Part shown: positions 33,760 to 45,439 of the stretch, one piece after another | Position numbering within the stretch: the stretch's first letter is position 1 | How the letters are laid out: each line of letters opens with the position of its first letter | Assembly: GCA_033807775.1 (NCBI GenBank) | Contig: CM066321.1 | Span: forward strand, 251,832,422 to 251,896,421 | From: Saussurea involucrata | Taxonomy: Eukaryota > Streptophyta > Magnoliopsida > Asterales > Asteraceae | Length of the DNA stretch: 64,000 nt | Direction of reading: 5' to 3' | Notes under the pieces: generated by a model | The model's database searches: none | What the model was told of the DNA's origin: nothing | The model's input: only the letters and a program-made list of their open reading frames with translations | Position numbers and translations under genes: made by a program

Positions 33760-36087
33760 ATGGCTACCAACACAAACACTAACTATATTGATAATGGTTC
33801 TCTTGCTAAACCCCCTAGATGATCCAGAGATAATTTTAATCTATGGAAAAATAGGATGATACTCTTCTTAGAAGGTGTAGACCCAACTATACCTTATTAC
33901 ATCGAAAATGGTCCATATATCCCTGTCAGAATTGATCCTGAAGTTCCAGCCGCTGAGAATAGAGCTGCTATTCCAGAAAGATTGATTCCAAAGGAAATTC
34001 ATATGTGGACTGATGAAGATAAGAAGAAAGTGGCTCTCGACACCAAAGCTAGATCCATTCTTTCCATGGCTCTTCCTGACGAAGTCTACCATTCCGTCAT
34101 GAACCTGAAAACCTCTAAATCCATGTGGGACACAATCTGTGTTCAATATGAAGGTACGTCTGAAGTCCAGGACTCACGAAAGATCAACCTTGTAAGACAG
34201 TACGAAAGCTTCATTTGTGGTAAGAATGAATCTCTCTTTGAAGTACATCAACGTTTTAACTGTTTAATTATAGATCTGAAAACCGTTGGTAAGGAATATT
34301 CTAACTTTGAACTTCTGACAAAGTTCCTAGAATTTTTACCTGAAAGCTGGGACAGTTATTCAATGTGTCTCAAGTTGTCAAAGGATCTTAAATCTATGAC
34401 TCTTTCTACCTTATATGGCACGATGCTTAATAATGAGCAATCGAGTCATCTTAAGAAGAATCTTGTAAAAGATTCCAAAAGCACCCCTGTTGCTTTAATC
34501 TCAGAGTCACCTTCCACTCAGCGATCAACTGTTACCATCACTGAGTTGGAGACTAACTCTGAATGCTTATCAGATCCTGACTCTTCAGATCTTGATGAAT
34601 CTATGACTCTCCTTTCTAATAAATTCAGGAGATTCGCCAAAAAGAAAAATTTCAGAAAGAACAAACCTCTTGCTATTACTGACAAGCCTAGATCATCAAC
34701 CCCTATTGATAAGGCTACTGCTACTTGCTATAACTGCGAAAAGATAGGACATTTTGCTAGCGAGTGCAGGTCAAAGAAAGTCTATAAACCCTCAGCTTTC
34801 TCCAAGAAATCCTCTAACCCCAGGTCTAGAGATGACAAGTATCAAAAGCTTAAAGAAAGGTACGCAAAGCTGAAAGGCTTTAAGAAGAAAGGTAAAGGCT
34901 ATGATTGGGCTGCCTCTGACGAAGAAGAATCATCTGACTCAGAAGATGATGATGAAGCCAATCTCTGTCTCATGGCCAAACTTGAAGATAAGGAAGAAAA
35001 TTCTGACATTCCCTCTGCTTCAACCTCTGCTACCAAGGTATCACCTTCCTTCTTTACCAATATTTCAAATATTGATGAAGCTGATAGTCTTCGAAAGATC
35101 GATCTCCTGACTATGAGTTTATATGACGCCATGAATGGCAAAACTGTTGTTGAAAATCAAAATATTGATCTCGCTGAACAACTTAAAAACTGTCACCTTC
35201 AAATAGAAAAGCTTTCTAAAATTGAAGAAGATTTTAAAGATCAAGTTCATATAAATCAGCTAGTCAAAATCGAACGAGAAGAAGCTATCGCTGCATTAAA
35301 AGCTGAAAAAGCTACTGTTGATGGATGGTATAAATCCTCAACAACGATCACTGAGATAATAAAGTCTCAGATTCCCCTGAGTGATAAACGTGGTCTTGGT
35401 TACAAAGCTGATACTCCAGAACCAACCACTGATCATTCCATGCTTAAGTTTGGAATGTTCGTATCCTCTATCCCTGACACTTCATCCTCTCAGTGTTCCT
35501 CTTCAAAACCTCCTATTCCTGAGGAAATCTCTACCTTAACTTCTAAAGGTAAAGAGAAAATTATTTATCCAAAACCTCAGAAGGGTACCTTTGTACCTAA
35601 GTTGAATGCTTCTAAAGCATCAGTAACTTATCCCTCTACTTCTAAGAATAAGATCCCTGGATTTATTCAGCGATCTACTCCTAGAATTAATGTGGATATT
35701 ATTGGTAAGAAATCTGAAGAACTGATAGTTCCTCCTATTTCCAATGCCAAGGGTATACTTGGTGCTGGCCCTGCTCATTTGAAATTAACGGCTCAACATG
35801 CAAATGGTCCTAAAGCTACTTTTAGTTATATGAAATGTTATCACTGTGGACTTACAAATCATATTGCTAGTAAGTGCCCTACAGCCACCAAAGCTGAAAA
35901 GATAGCTAAGGTGAAGATCAATGCCCCCAAGGCAAAGAAGACCACTGAGGTTAAGAAATTAACCAAAGTGAAGACTGAAAACAAAGCTGAATCTTCAAAT
36001 GTTGCGTAGACCGCCGAACCTTCCACCTCTTCTATCCCCACTGACAAGTGTGTACACATGATGAAATGGGTGCCCAAGTCAAACTAA
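33760..36087 (+). pseudogene. gag of V with two CCHC zinc knuckles
   Basis: ATG at 33760 (MATNTNTNYIDNG). A TGA at codon 21 (33820-33822) interrupts, then the frame is open from 33823 to a TAG at 36007-36009; the natural end appears to be the TAA at 36085-36087. The region after the first stop has the copia gag fold of the UBN2 type (FNLWKNRMILFL; later STLYGTMLNNE). A first zinc knuckle CYNCEKIGHFASEC is at about residue 323 and a second CYHCGLTNHIASKC at about residue 693. Between them are an acidic stretch (SDEEESSDSEDDDE) and a coiled-coil-like segment (about residues 440-520). Gag forms the particle and binds RNA. A long gag is normal for SIRE-type elements. Confidence 0.85.
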
Positions 36088-38347
36088 TCTTCCTTTGTTT
36101 GCAGGTTAAGAAGGGTATCTGGTATCTCGATAGCTGATACTCTAGACACATGACTGGAAAGAAGAACCTGCTCACTGAGTATAAGGAAGAGAAGGGTCCC
36201 TCTGTGACTTTCGGTGGAAATGGAAAAGGCTATACCCGAGGGTTTGGTGTACTCTCTAATGGTACAACAACCTTTGGAAGAGTTGCATATGTTGAAGGAC
36301 TGAAGCATAATCTTCTAAGCATCAGTCAGCTTTGTGACAAGGATAACAAAGTGATTTTCACTAAGGAATCCTGCTTTGTCACTGACAAAAAGGAGAAGAT
36401 AGCTCTCAGTGGTTATCGTATATGGAAAATGTTTACGTTATAAACATGGACTCTACAATCACTGAGAACTCCTGTTTCTTCTCAAAAGTCTCATATGACG
36501 CTTATGGCATAAGAGGCTCTCACATCTCAACTTCAAGACACTGAATACTCTTTCCTCTAAAGAGTTAGTCACTGGTCTACCTCAACACTCATACGCCAAA
36601 GAGTCCTTATGTTCAGCGTGTGAGAAAGGCAAGCAGACCAAAGCAAGTCTCCTTAGTGTCATCTCCTCTACAACTTCTCCATATGGATTTGTTTGGCCCT
36701 GTTAACAAACAATCCATCGCTGGAAAGAAATATACATTGGTCATAGTTGATGAATTCTCTCGCTATACCTGGGTTATGTTTCTCCGTTCTAAGAGTGACA
36801 CCCCTGAAGAACTCGTCACCTTTGTCAGGAAAATGGAAGTCCTGAACAACATGACCGTTCGCTCAATAAGGAGTGATCATGGGACTGAATTCAAAATCAG
36901 TTCTCTTGATTCCTTCTTTGAAAGTAAGGGTATTTTTCACAATTTCTCTTCAGTGAGAACACCGCAACAAAATGGAGTCGCTGAAAGAAGAAATCGAACT
37001 ATCATAGAAGCTGCACGTTCAATGCTCAGCGATTCTCACATGCCTACTCGGTTTTGGGCAGAAGCTGGCAACACTGCTTGTTTTACTAAAAACAGGTCGC
37101 TGATAGTCAAAAGATTCAAAAGGACAGCCTATGAACTTTTTCATGGGAGAAAGCCTTCAATCAGCTTTCTTCACATCTTTGGATGTCAGTGTTTCACACT
37201 GAACAACAGAGATGCCCTTGGAAAGTTTGATCCTAAGGCTGATGATGGAATCTTTCTTGGATATTCTTCAATCTACAAAGCCTTCAGAGTCTTCAATTGA
37301 AGAAGACAGACTGTTGAAGAAACTATCCACGTCACCTTTGACGAATCCCGTTCAACGAACTCTAAACCTTTTACTGATACTGAAGAACTGAATCAATGGA
37401 TGTTTTCTCATCTTGGTGATTTAGAAGATGTTCCCACTCCTCATACTCATACCGCAGAAGATGATGGTCCTACTGTCATTCCAAACATGCAGACTAGTGA
37501 AGCTGAAACTTCATGGGTCTCCGCTATTCCTTTAAACACTATGCCTGCCTCTGAACCTAATGTCTCAGACATACCATCTACTTCTCAGCAATCAGTGAAT
37601 GAAATGACATCTGCATATATTCCTCTCTTGGCTGATATACCAGAAGTTGCTGAAGCCTCATCTTCAGCACCTCCAGTTCAGTTTGAGTCAACAACTCATG
37701 CTCCTGCTCAGCGATGGACAATAAATCACCCTATTGATCAAATTCTTGGTGATCCAAACGCTGGTGTTCATACTTGACGAAGTGCAGGTAACATTTGTTT
37801 ATTTGTTAACTTTATTTCTCTGATTGAACCAAAGAAAACAGACGATGCCCTCCAAGATCCGAACTGGGTCAGTGTTATGCAAGAAAAGTTGTCTGAATTT
37901 GAAAGAAGCAAAGTTTGGAAGCTTGTTCCTCGTCCATCTGACAAGTCAGTGATAGACACTAAATGGGTCTATCGAAACAAGTTGGATGAACATGGAACTG
38001 TAACCCGCAACAAGGCTCGTCTTGTTGCTCAGGGATACAGACAAGAGGAAGGTATAGATTACGACGAAACGTTCGCCCCAGTTGCAAGACTAGAAGCTAT
38101 TCGCCTATTCTTAGCTTACGCTGTACACAAAGACTTCAAAGTGTATCAAATGGATGTCAAGTCAGCGTTCCTCAACGGAAAGCTGAATGAAGAAGTCTAC
38201 GTGGAACAACCTCCAGGATTCTCAGATCCTAAGAATCCAGGTTATGTTTATAAACTGGATAAGGCACTATATGGCTTAAAGCAAGCTCCACGTGCATGGT
38301 ATGACACTCTCTCTACTTATCTCCATATTGAAAAATTTGAGCTGGGT
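36088..38347 (+). pseudogene. pol of V, copy 1: protease, integrase, truncated RT
   Basis: The protease motif is damaged: LDS is followed by TGA where Gly is expected (about 36128-36139). A frameshift lies near 36425. The integrase zinc part is near 36500-36630 (CSACEKGK). The core has all three catalytic residues in context: D in HMDLFGPV, D in IRSDHGTEF and E in NGVAERRNR. A TGA follows RVFN at 37298-37300. The linker (37400-37777) is Ser/Thr/Pro-rich. The RT starts with KWVYRNKLDEHG, has VYQMDVKSAFLNG and stops at the duplication junction before the YVDD box. Confidence 0.87.
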
Positions 38348-38930
38348 AAAACCTCCTATTCCTGAGGAAATCTCTACCTTAACTTCTAAAGGTAAAGAGA
38401 AAATTATTTATCCAAAACATCAGAAGGGTACCTTTGTACCTAAGATGAATGCTTCTAAAGCATAAGTAACTTATCCCTCTACTTCTAAGAATAAGATCCC
38501 TGGATTTATTCAGCGATCTACTCCTAGAATTAATGTGGATATTATTGGTAAGAAATCTGAAGAACTGATAGTTCCTCCTATTTCCAATGCCAAGGGTATA
38601 CTTGGTGCTGGCCCTGCTCATTTGAAATTAACGGCTCAACATGCAAATGGTCCTAAAACTACTTTTAGTTATATGAAATGTTATCACTGTGGACTTACAA
38701 ATCATATTGCTAGTAAGTGTCCTACAGCCACCAAAGCTGAAAAGATAGCTAAGGTGAAGATCAATGCCCCCAAGGCAAAGAAGACCACTGAGGTTAAGAA
38801 ATTAACCAAAGTGAAGACTGAAAACAAAGCTGAATCTTCAAATGCTGCGTAGACCGCCGAACCTTCCACCTCTTCTACCCCCACTGACAAGTGTGTACAC
38901 ATGATGAAATGGGTGCCCAAGTCAAACTAA
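38348..38930 (+). pseudogene. duplicated gag tail of V (second zinc knuckle)
   Basis: Copy 2 of the gag end, entered out of frame with the preceding RT fragment. It contains the second zinc knuckle CYHCGLTNHIASKC at about 38679-38720 and ends with the same TAG and TAA as copy 1. Confidence 0.85.
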
Positions 38931-41900
38931 TCTTCCTTTGTTTGCAGGTTAAGAAGGGTATCTGGTATCTCGATAGCTGATACTCTAGACACATGACTGG
39001 AAAGAAGAACCTGTTCACTGAGTATAAGGAAGAGAAGGGTCCCTCTGTGACTTTCAGTGGAAATGGAAAAGGCTATACCCGAGGGTTTGGTGTACTCTCT
39101 AATGGTACAACAACCTTTGGAAGAGTTGCATATGTTGAAGGACTGAAGCATAATCTTCTAAGCATCAGTCAGCTTTGTGACAAGGATAACAAAGTGATTT
39201 TCACTAAGGAATCCTGCTTTGTCACTGACAAAAAGGAGAAGATAGCTCTCAGTGGTTATCGTATATGGAAAATGTTTACGTTATAAACATGGACTCTACA
39301 ATCACTGAGAACTCCTGTTTCTTCTCAAAAGTCTCATATGACGCTTATGGCATAAGAGGCTCTCACATCTCAACTTCAAGACACTGAATACTCTTTCCTC
39401 TAAAGAGTTAGTCACTGGTCTACCTCAACACTCATACGCCAAAGAGTCCTTATGTTCAGCGTGTGAGAAAGGCAAGCATACCAAAGCAAGTCTCCTTAGT
39501 GACATCTCCTCTACAACTTCTCCATATGGATTTGTTTGGCCCTGTTAACAAACAATCCATCGCTGGAAAGAAATATACATTGGTCATAGTTGATGAATTC
39601 TCTCGCTATACCTGGGTTATGTTTCTCCGTTCTAAGAGTGACACCCCTGAAGAACTCGTCACCTTTGTCAGGAAAATGGAAGTCCTGAACAACATGACCG
39701 TTCGCTCAATAAGGAGTGATCATGGGACTGAATTCAAAAACAGTTCTCTTGATTCCTTCTTTGAAAGTAAAGGTATTTTTCACAATTTCTCTTCAGTGAG
39801 AACACCGCAACAAAATGGAGTCGCTGAAAGAAGAAATCGAACTATCATAGAAGCTGCACGTTCAATGCTCAGCGATTCTCACATGCCTACTCGGTTTTGG
39901 GCAGAAGCTGTCAACACTGCTTGTTTTACTCAAAACAGGTCGCTGATAGTCAAAAGATTCAAAAAGACAACCTATGAACTTTTTCATGGGAGAAAGACTT
40001 CAATCAGCTTTCTTCACATCTTTGGATGTCAGTGTTTCATACTGAACAACAGAGATGCCCTTGGAAAGTTTGATCCTAAGGCTGATGATGGAATCTTTCT
40101 TGGATATTCTTCAATCTCCAAAGCCTTCAGAGTCTTCAATTGAAGAAGACAGGCTGTTGAAGAAACTATCCACGTCACCTTTGACGAATCCCGTTCAACG
40201 AACTCTAAACCTTCTGCTGATACTGAAGAACTGAATCAATGGATGTTTTCTCATCTTGGTGATTTAGAAGATGTTCCCACTCCTCATACTCATACCGCAG
40301 AAGATGATGGTCCTACTGTCATTCCAAACATGCAGACTAGTGAAGCTGAAACTTCATGGGTCTCAGCTATTCCTTTAAACACTATGCCTGCCTCTGAACC
40401 TAATGTCTCAGACATACCATCTACTTCTCAGCAATCAGTGAATGAAATGACATCTGCACATATTCCTCTCTTGGCTGATACACCAGAAGTTTCTGAAGCT
40501 TCATCTTCAGCACCTCCAGTTCAGTTTGAGTCAGCAACTCATGCTCCGGCTCAGCGATGGACAATAAATCACCCTATTGATCAAATTCTTGGTGATCCAA
40601 ACGCTGGTGTTCATACTTGACGAAGTGCAGGTAACATTTGTTTATTTGTTAACTTTATTTCTCTGATTGAACCAAAGAAAACATATGATGCCCTCCAAGA
40701 TCCGAACTGGGTCAGTGCTATGCAAGAAGAGCTGACTGAATTTGAAAGAAACAAAGTTTGGAAGCTTGTTCCTCGTCCATCTGACAAGTCAGTGATAGGC
40801 ACTAAATGGGTCTATCGAAACAAGTTGGATGAACATGGAACTGTAACCCGCAACAAGGCTCTTCTTGTTGCTCAGGGATACAGACAAGAGGAAGGTATAG
40901 ATTACGACGAAACGTTCGCCCCAGTTGCAAGACTAGAAGCTATTCGTCTATTCTTAGCTTACGCTGTACACAAAGACTTCAAAGTGTATCAAATGGATGT
41001 CAAGTCAGCGTTCCTCAACGGAAAGCTGAATGAAGAAGTCTACGTGGAACAACCTCCAGGATTCTCAGATCCTAAGAATCCAGGTTATGTTTATAAACTG
41101 GATAAGGCACTATATGGCTTAAAGCAAGCTCCACGTGCATGGTATGACACTCTCTCTACTTATCTCCATATTGAAAAATTTGAGCGTGGTAAAACCGATT
41201 AGACTCTATTTTTTAGGAAAGTAAAAGGTCATATCATTCTTGTTCAAATATATGTCGATGATATTATATTTGGTTCTACTAACCCTGACCTTTGTACTCA
41301 TTTCTCTGAAAGGATGAAAGCAGAGTATAAAATGAGTATGATGGGTGAGCTAACATATTTCCTTGGTCTTCGGATAAAACAAAATGAAAAGGGAACTTTC
41401 ATTAATCAGGGAAAGTATGTTAAAGATATGCTGAAAAAATTTGATTTAACTCAGAGTTCAGCTATGAAAACCCCTATGGCACCGCCGCTGACACTAAACA
41501 AGGATTCTTCTGGAATATCTGTTAATGTCACGACGTACCGAGGGATGATCGGCTCTCTTCTGTATCTTACAGCTAGTCGACCTGATATTATGTACGCAAC
41601 CTGTTTGTGTGCACGATATCAAGCGGAACCTAAGGAATCTCATATGATCGCTGTAAAGCGAATCTTTCATTACCTTAAGGGTACTCCCAACCTAGGTCTT
41701 TGGTATCCTATAGACTCAGGGTTTGACTAATCGCCTATTCAGATAGTGATTTTGCAGGTTGCAAAATGGATAGGAAAAGCACCACAGGAGGCTGTCAGCT
41801 TCTGGGTGGAAAGCTGGTGAGTTGGACAAGTAAAAAGCAAAACCCAGTGTCCACCTCAACCGCTGAAGCCGAGTACGTAGCTGCTGGAAGCTGTTGTTCT

Positions 41901-42197
41901 CAGGTCTTATGGATGAGAAATCAACTACTGGACTATGACCTTCAGCTCTCGAAAATTCCAATCTATTGCGACAACACTAGTGCCATCGCTATAGCCAATA
42001 ATCCAGTGCTACACTCAAAGACCAAACACATCGAAATCAGGTATCATTTTATCAGAGATCATGTGATGAATGGTGATATAGAACTTATTTTTATCCCAAC
42101 TGACTTTCAGTTAGCTGATCTTTTTACCAAACCTCTTGATGAGACAAGATTCAACTTTCTCATCAGCGAGCTTGGAATGCTGAACTTTGAAGAGTAA
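38931..42197 (+). pseudogene. pol of V, copy 2: protease, integrase, RT, RNase H
   Basis: Repeats the copy 1 defects (LDS-stop, frameshift near 39268, TGA at 40141-40143). The integrase triad is kept. The RT continues beyond the duplicated part: TAG at 41200-41202, then YVDD at 41251-41262, FLGLRIKQ, MIGSLLYLTASRPDI and a stop at 41728-41730. RNase H has KSTTGGCQ, SWTSKKQ, STAEAEYVAA, YCDNTSAI and HIEIRYHFIRD, ending before TAA at 42195. This is the only copy with a complete RT active-site region. The lineage-specific K-x-I-x-I-R-Y-H-F-I-R-D motif is canonical. Confidence 0.88.
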
Positions 42198-42571
42198 AAT
42201 CTTCAGCGGTTCACATTTGACCAGCGATATCAATGAACTTGTATAACCCATTTTTATCACCTTCTCTCTGAACAAAATTGATTCGCTGATATCAAGGTAT
42301 GTTTTCTTTACTCGCTGACTTTCGCTTATAAATGCAAGATTTCAAAAACAAATTACATCGCTGAATATCTCTTCCTTTCAGTACTACTTTGAAATTTCTA
42401 AAAACCAACACTGATATTTCTATTCAGTGCTTCATGTTTTCAAAAGTGTCCATGAGCTTTCAAAAACCTCAGAGACATCCTAAAATATGAAAGGACGTTT
42501 ATGACGTAATCAAACAGATAAACCATGGCACGTTCTTTTTCTAACACACGTTTGCACGTTTCGTTTTCCAT

Positions 42572-42657
42572 CCAATCAAATGCAAACACGTGTCCGTGTC
42601 ATCATGAAAAACTTTTCCCGCTCATAGTTTTTCTCTCTCTACTTCTCACTATATAAA
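42572..42657 (+). promoter_or_regulatory. candidate internal promoter of V (CCAAT, G-box, TATA)
   Basis: CCAAT at 42572-42576, the G-box CACGTG at 42587-42592 and TATATAAA at 42650-42657 lie about 500 bases before the first Met of the downstream reading frame, followed by a pyrimidine-rich leader. A possible leader intron (GT at 42776, AG at 42964) separates it from the coding start. Inference from motifs only. Confidence 0.45.
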
Positions 42658-44651
42658 CCCATTCGAGTTTATATTTTTCCTTTACGCGAACAACTTCTTT
42701 TTCAAGAAAAGAATTACTGTTGCATTTTGAACATTTGTTTCCAGAAACTGTTCATCTTCCTCTTCGACAACAAAGGTTAATATTCTCACTATTCTCGTAC
42801 ATTAACTTGTTTTTGATCTTATTCTTATTCTTAACAGATCAAACAAAAGAAACCTTTTTAAAATGAAATCATTTTCTTTTCATGATTTTATGAACACAAC
42901 CTTCATGGTTGTTCCTCAAGTTTAAAACTAAAATCTTAAACTTGTTCTTCATATGTTTTTCCAGAATCCCTATCTCAAAAGGAATCTGGAAAATAAGGCA
43001 TTCACTAGTTTTTAAATCTTTACCAAAACTAGGAAAACCCTAATCTTCATTAAGACATCTTTGGTCTGAATGAAATGGACAAAACTCAACATCTTATTGG
43101 AAAATCTTTCCACATTAAGACATTTTTGTTCATCTTCTTCGTGGTTTTATGTGTTACACGGAAATGGCATCCTCTGAAGCTTCTTCTGCTAAAACCCCTA
43201 CTACTGCTGAGAAAGTGGTTCTCACCAAGGCTCCTCAGGTCAAGTTTAAACTTGATAAGGTTACATTCCAACACAACAACCACTATGCGCTTTTCGATTT
43301 TGCTCAGAAAAAGCAAGTCACACATCTGGATGATGCTGTGAATTTTCTCAAAACCCGCTGCTTATCTACAGCCCTAACTACTGCACCCCCTGCCCATAAA
43401 TTCCTTTTAGCTCAGTTCTGGTATACTGCCAGACGAGCTCAGGTTCCTTCACCTAAAGACCCAACAAAACTCGTTGATACCATCCTCTATGACACCAAAT
43501 TTTGCACCACCAAAATCAACCCTGCTATTATCAGGCGTGCACTAAAGAAAAACGCTTTGTTCCTCTCCCAAACCACAAAAACCAACTGATAGGGAAGCAA
43601 TCGCTGCATTCTTTGATGCAATGGGTTACACATGGGACACATGGAGGGATAAAAAGCCTGAGAAGAAGCTGACCCTGATCAAGAAATCAAAGATGCCCAG
43701 CGAGATGAACTTCATCTTCGCTCATCTGATAAGCTGCATGACAGCGAAAACCGGCTCCTCTGATCAAGCCGCTCAACCTCAGCAAGCCATGGGATATGCA
43801 TTGCTGAAAGGTCTCCATGTTGACTGGGCGTCGATCATCTACGACGATTTGGTGTTCAAAGTGGATATGGCTGACAGACCAACATGCGTTCCATACCCCC
43901 GGTTCATCAGCGCCGTATTTTTTAAAGGAATTGGGGACAAATACCCAAAAGAGGGTGATATGAGACTCTCTCAGGTTGGCCCTAAGGTGCTCGACTTAAG
44001 CCCCATGCCAAACGAGGTACGTCTCTCTACTCTCTTATCTATTCTTACTCCTCCTTCTTCTACTTCTGCGGCCACCTCAGTGGAAATCCCCACCGCTGAT
44101 ACCCAGGCTGCACCCTCCACTCCTTCTCGTAAAAGGAAACACTCTACTTCCCAACTTGATTCCGAAAGGATCAAGAAAACCAAGGAGCTACCCCCTAAGC
44201 ATTCACATGCTGAAGACTCCACGACTCATTTTCTACAAGAGTCGCTGGATAGTTTCGTGGTACGCTCTGCCACAGCTGACACAGCCACCCCTTCCATCCC
44301 GACCTCAGCGTCTCTAAACACTGAGGTTATAAACTTGGAAATGAACCCCCTCCTTCAGCCCCCTAAGGACTGAAGAAGTATTTCTCAGCGAATCCATCGC
44401 TGAACCTCGAACCAAATCCCTCTTCTCAACCGTTGTTCCTCCAACTCAATCTTTGGACACTCCTCCAGTTTTCCCTCCGTTCTCTGGAACGCTCGTCATC
44501 ATACATGATTCAGCTGCTGATACTCTACATATGATGATGGATGCAAATATAGGATCTGCAGGCACCTCCATGCGCCAAGGCACTCTCGAAGGCGTCATGG
44601 AACACTACTCAGGTCTACGAGATTTCGACAACTTCGCCAACCCGCCTGCAG

Positions 44652-44735
44652 GTATACACAAAACCATACACACTCCTCTCTCTCAACCCTAAACTTCTGA
44701 GCTTTCCTCTGTTTATAAGTTATTTACTGTTACAG
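44652..44735 (+). other. candidate spliceosomal intron in the V extra region
   Basis: GTATAC at 44652 to TTACAG at 44735, 84 bases, pyrimidine-rich, following GCAG. The frame before it ends in phase 1 and the frame after it resumes in the matching phase, while the unspliced sequence meets a stop at about 44690. Removing the segment would keep the reading frame. Confidence 0.6.
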
Positions 44736-45307
44736 GTCCTAATTTGGGAGATATTCAACGCTCCCTGAATGATCTGGTGACAAAGGTGGATTCTTACAAC
44801 ACCACTCTCTCCACCAACTCTTTAGCGGTTACAGACGTTGGGGAGAATCTCAAAAGACTGACCGAGGTTGTTGATAAGAAAGCCTCCGGTGCTGATATGG
44901 AGAAGGTAGAAGGTAGCATTGCTCAATTTGCTACTACTCTCGCTGCCAACTCCATAGTCGTCAACGATCTCAACCTCACCAACACCCCCCTCGCAACAAA
45001 CTTCACCACTCTGTCCAATGAAGTCATATCATTGAAGACAGAGGTTGGTTCTCTCAAGGGTGAAGTCTCCACGGTCAAGGATCTCCTTCAGCAAGTACTC
45101 GATCGCCTGAATGCCCCAACTTGCGCCCCTTCTCACTTCACTCATGCTGATCGAGAGGATCTTTAAAGCCTCAATCCTGCTGTTTCTGGCCTAGAAGACA
45201 GAATCGCAGTAATTGAAACCTTCATGGGAATCACTGGCCTGGAAAACAGTGATCCTATGACTGTTGTTGCTGCTGAACAATCCGTTACCTCCCCTACTCA
45301 TCATGTG

Positions 45308-45439
45308 GAAGAGGGGGAGAAGATCGATGAAGGTCTTTCCCATAATGCTGAGGGGGAGACTGATGCTGCTGCTACTTCCACTGGACAACCTTAGGGAGTT
45401 GAAAACTGAGAAACCTCCCTCTGTATCTGAGGGGGAGCA
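45308..45439 (+). other. three internal GAGGGGGAG tracts in V
   Basis: AGGGGGAG occurs at about 45312, 45351 and 45430, the same core as the terminal polypurine tract (47456-47464). They could act as extra plus-strand primers; they also encode Glu-Gly-Glu repeats, which may be the only reason. Confidence 0.5.

Larger units (their letters stand above)
35505..41190 (+). repeat. 2843-bp tandem duplication inside V
   Basis: Copy 1 is 35505-38347 and copy 2 is 38348-41190, with a constant offset of 2843 at every landmark checked. AAAACC is present at both outer boundaries and at the junction, so the exact breakpoint lies within that 6-base microhomology. The unit runs from gag (between the knuckles) through protease and integrase to mid-RT. 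Copies differ by a few substitutions per several hundred bases. Confidence 0.93.

Noticed and set aside
44017..44080. Candidate intron GTACGT...CTCAG in the V extra frame
   Set aside because: 64 bases, so removal changes frame, and the unspliced frame continues with coherent Ser/Thr/Pro-rich and RKRKH sequence.
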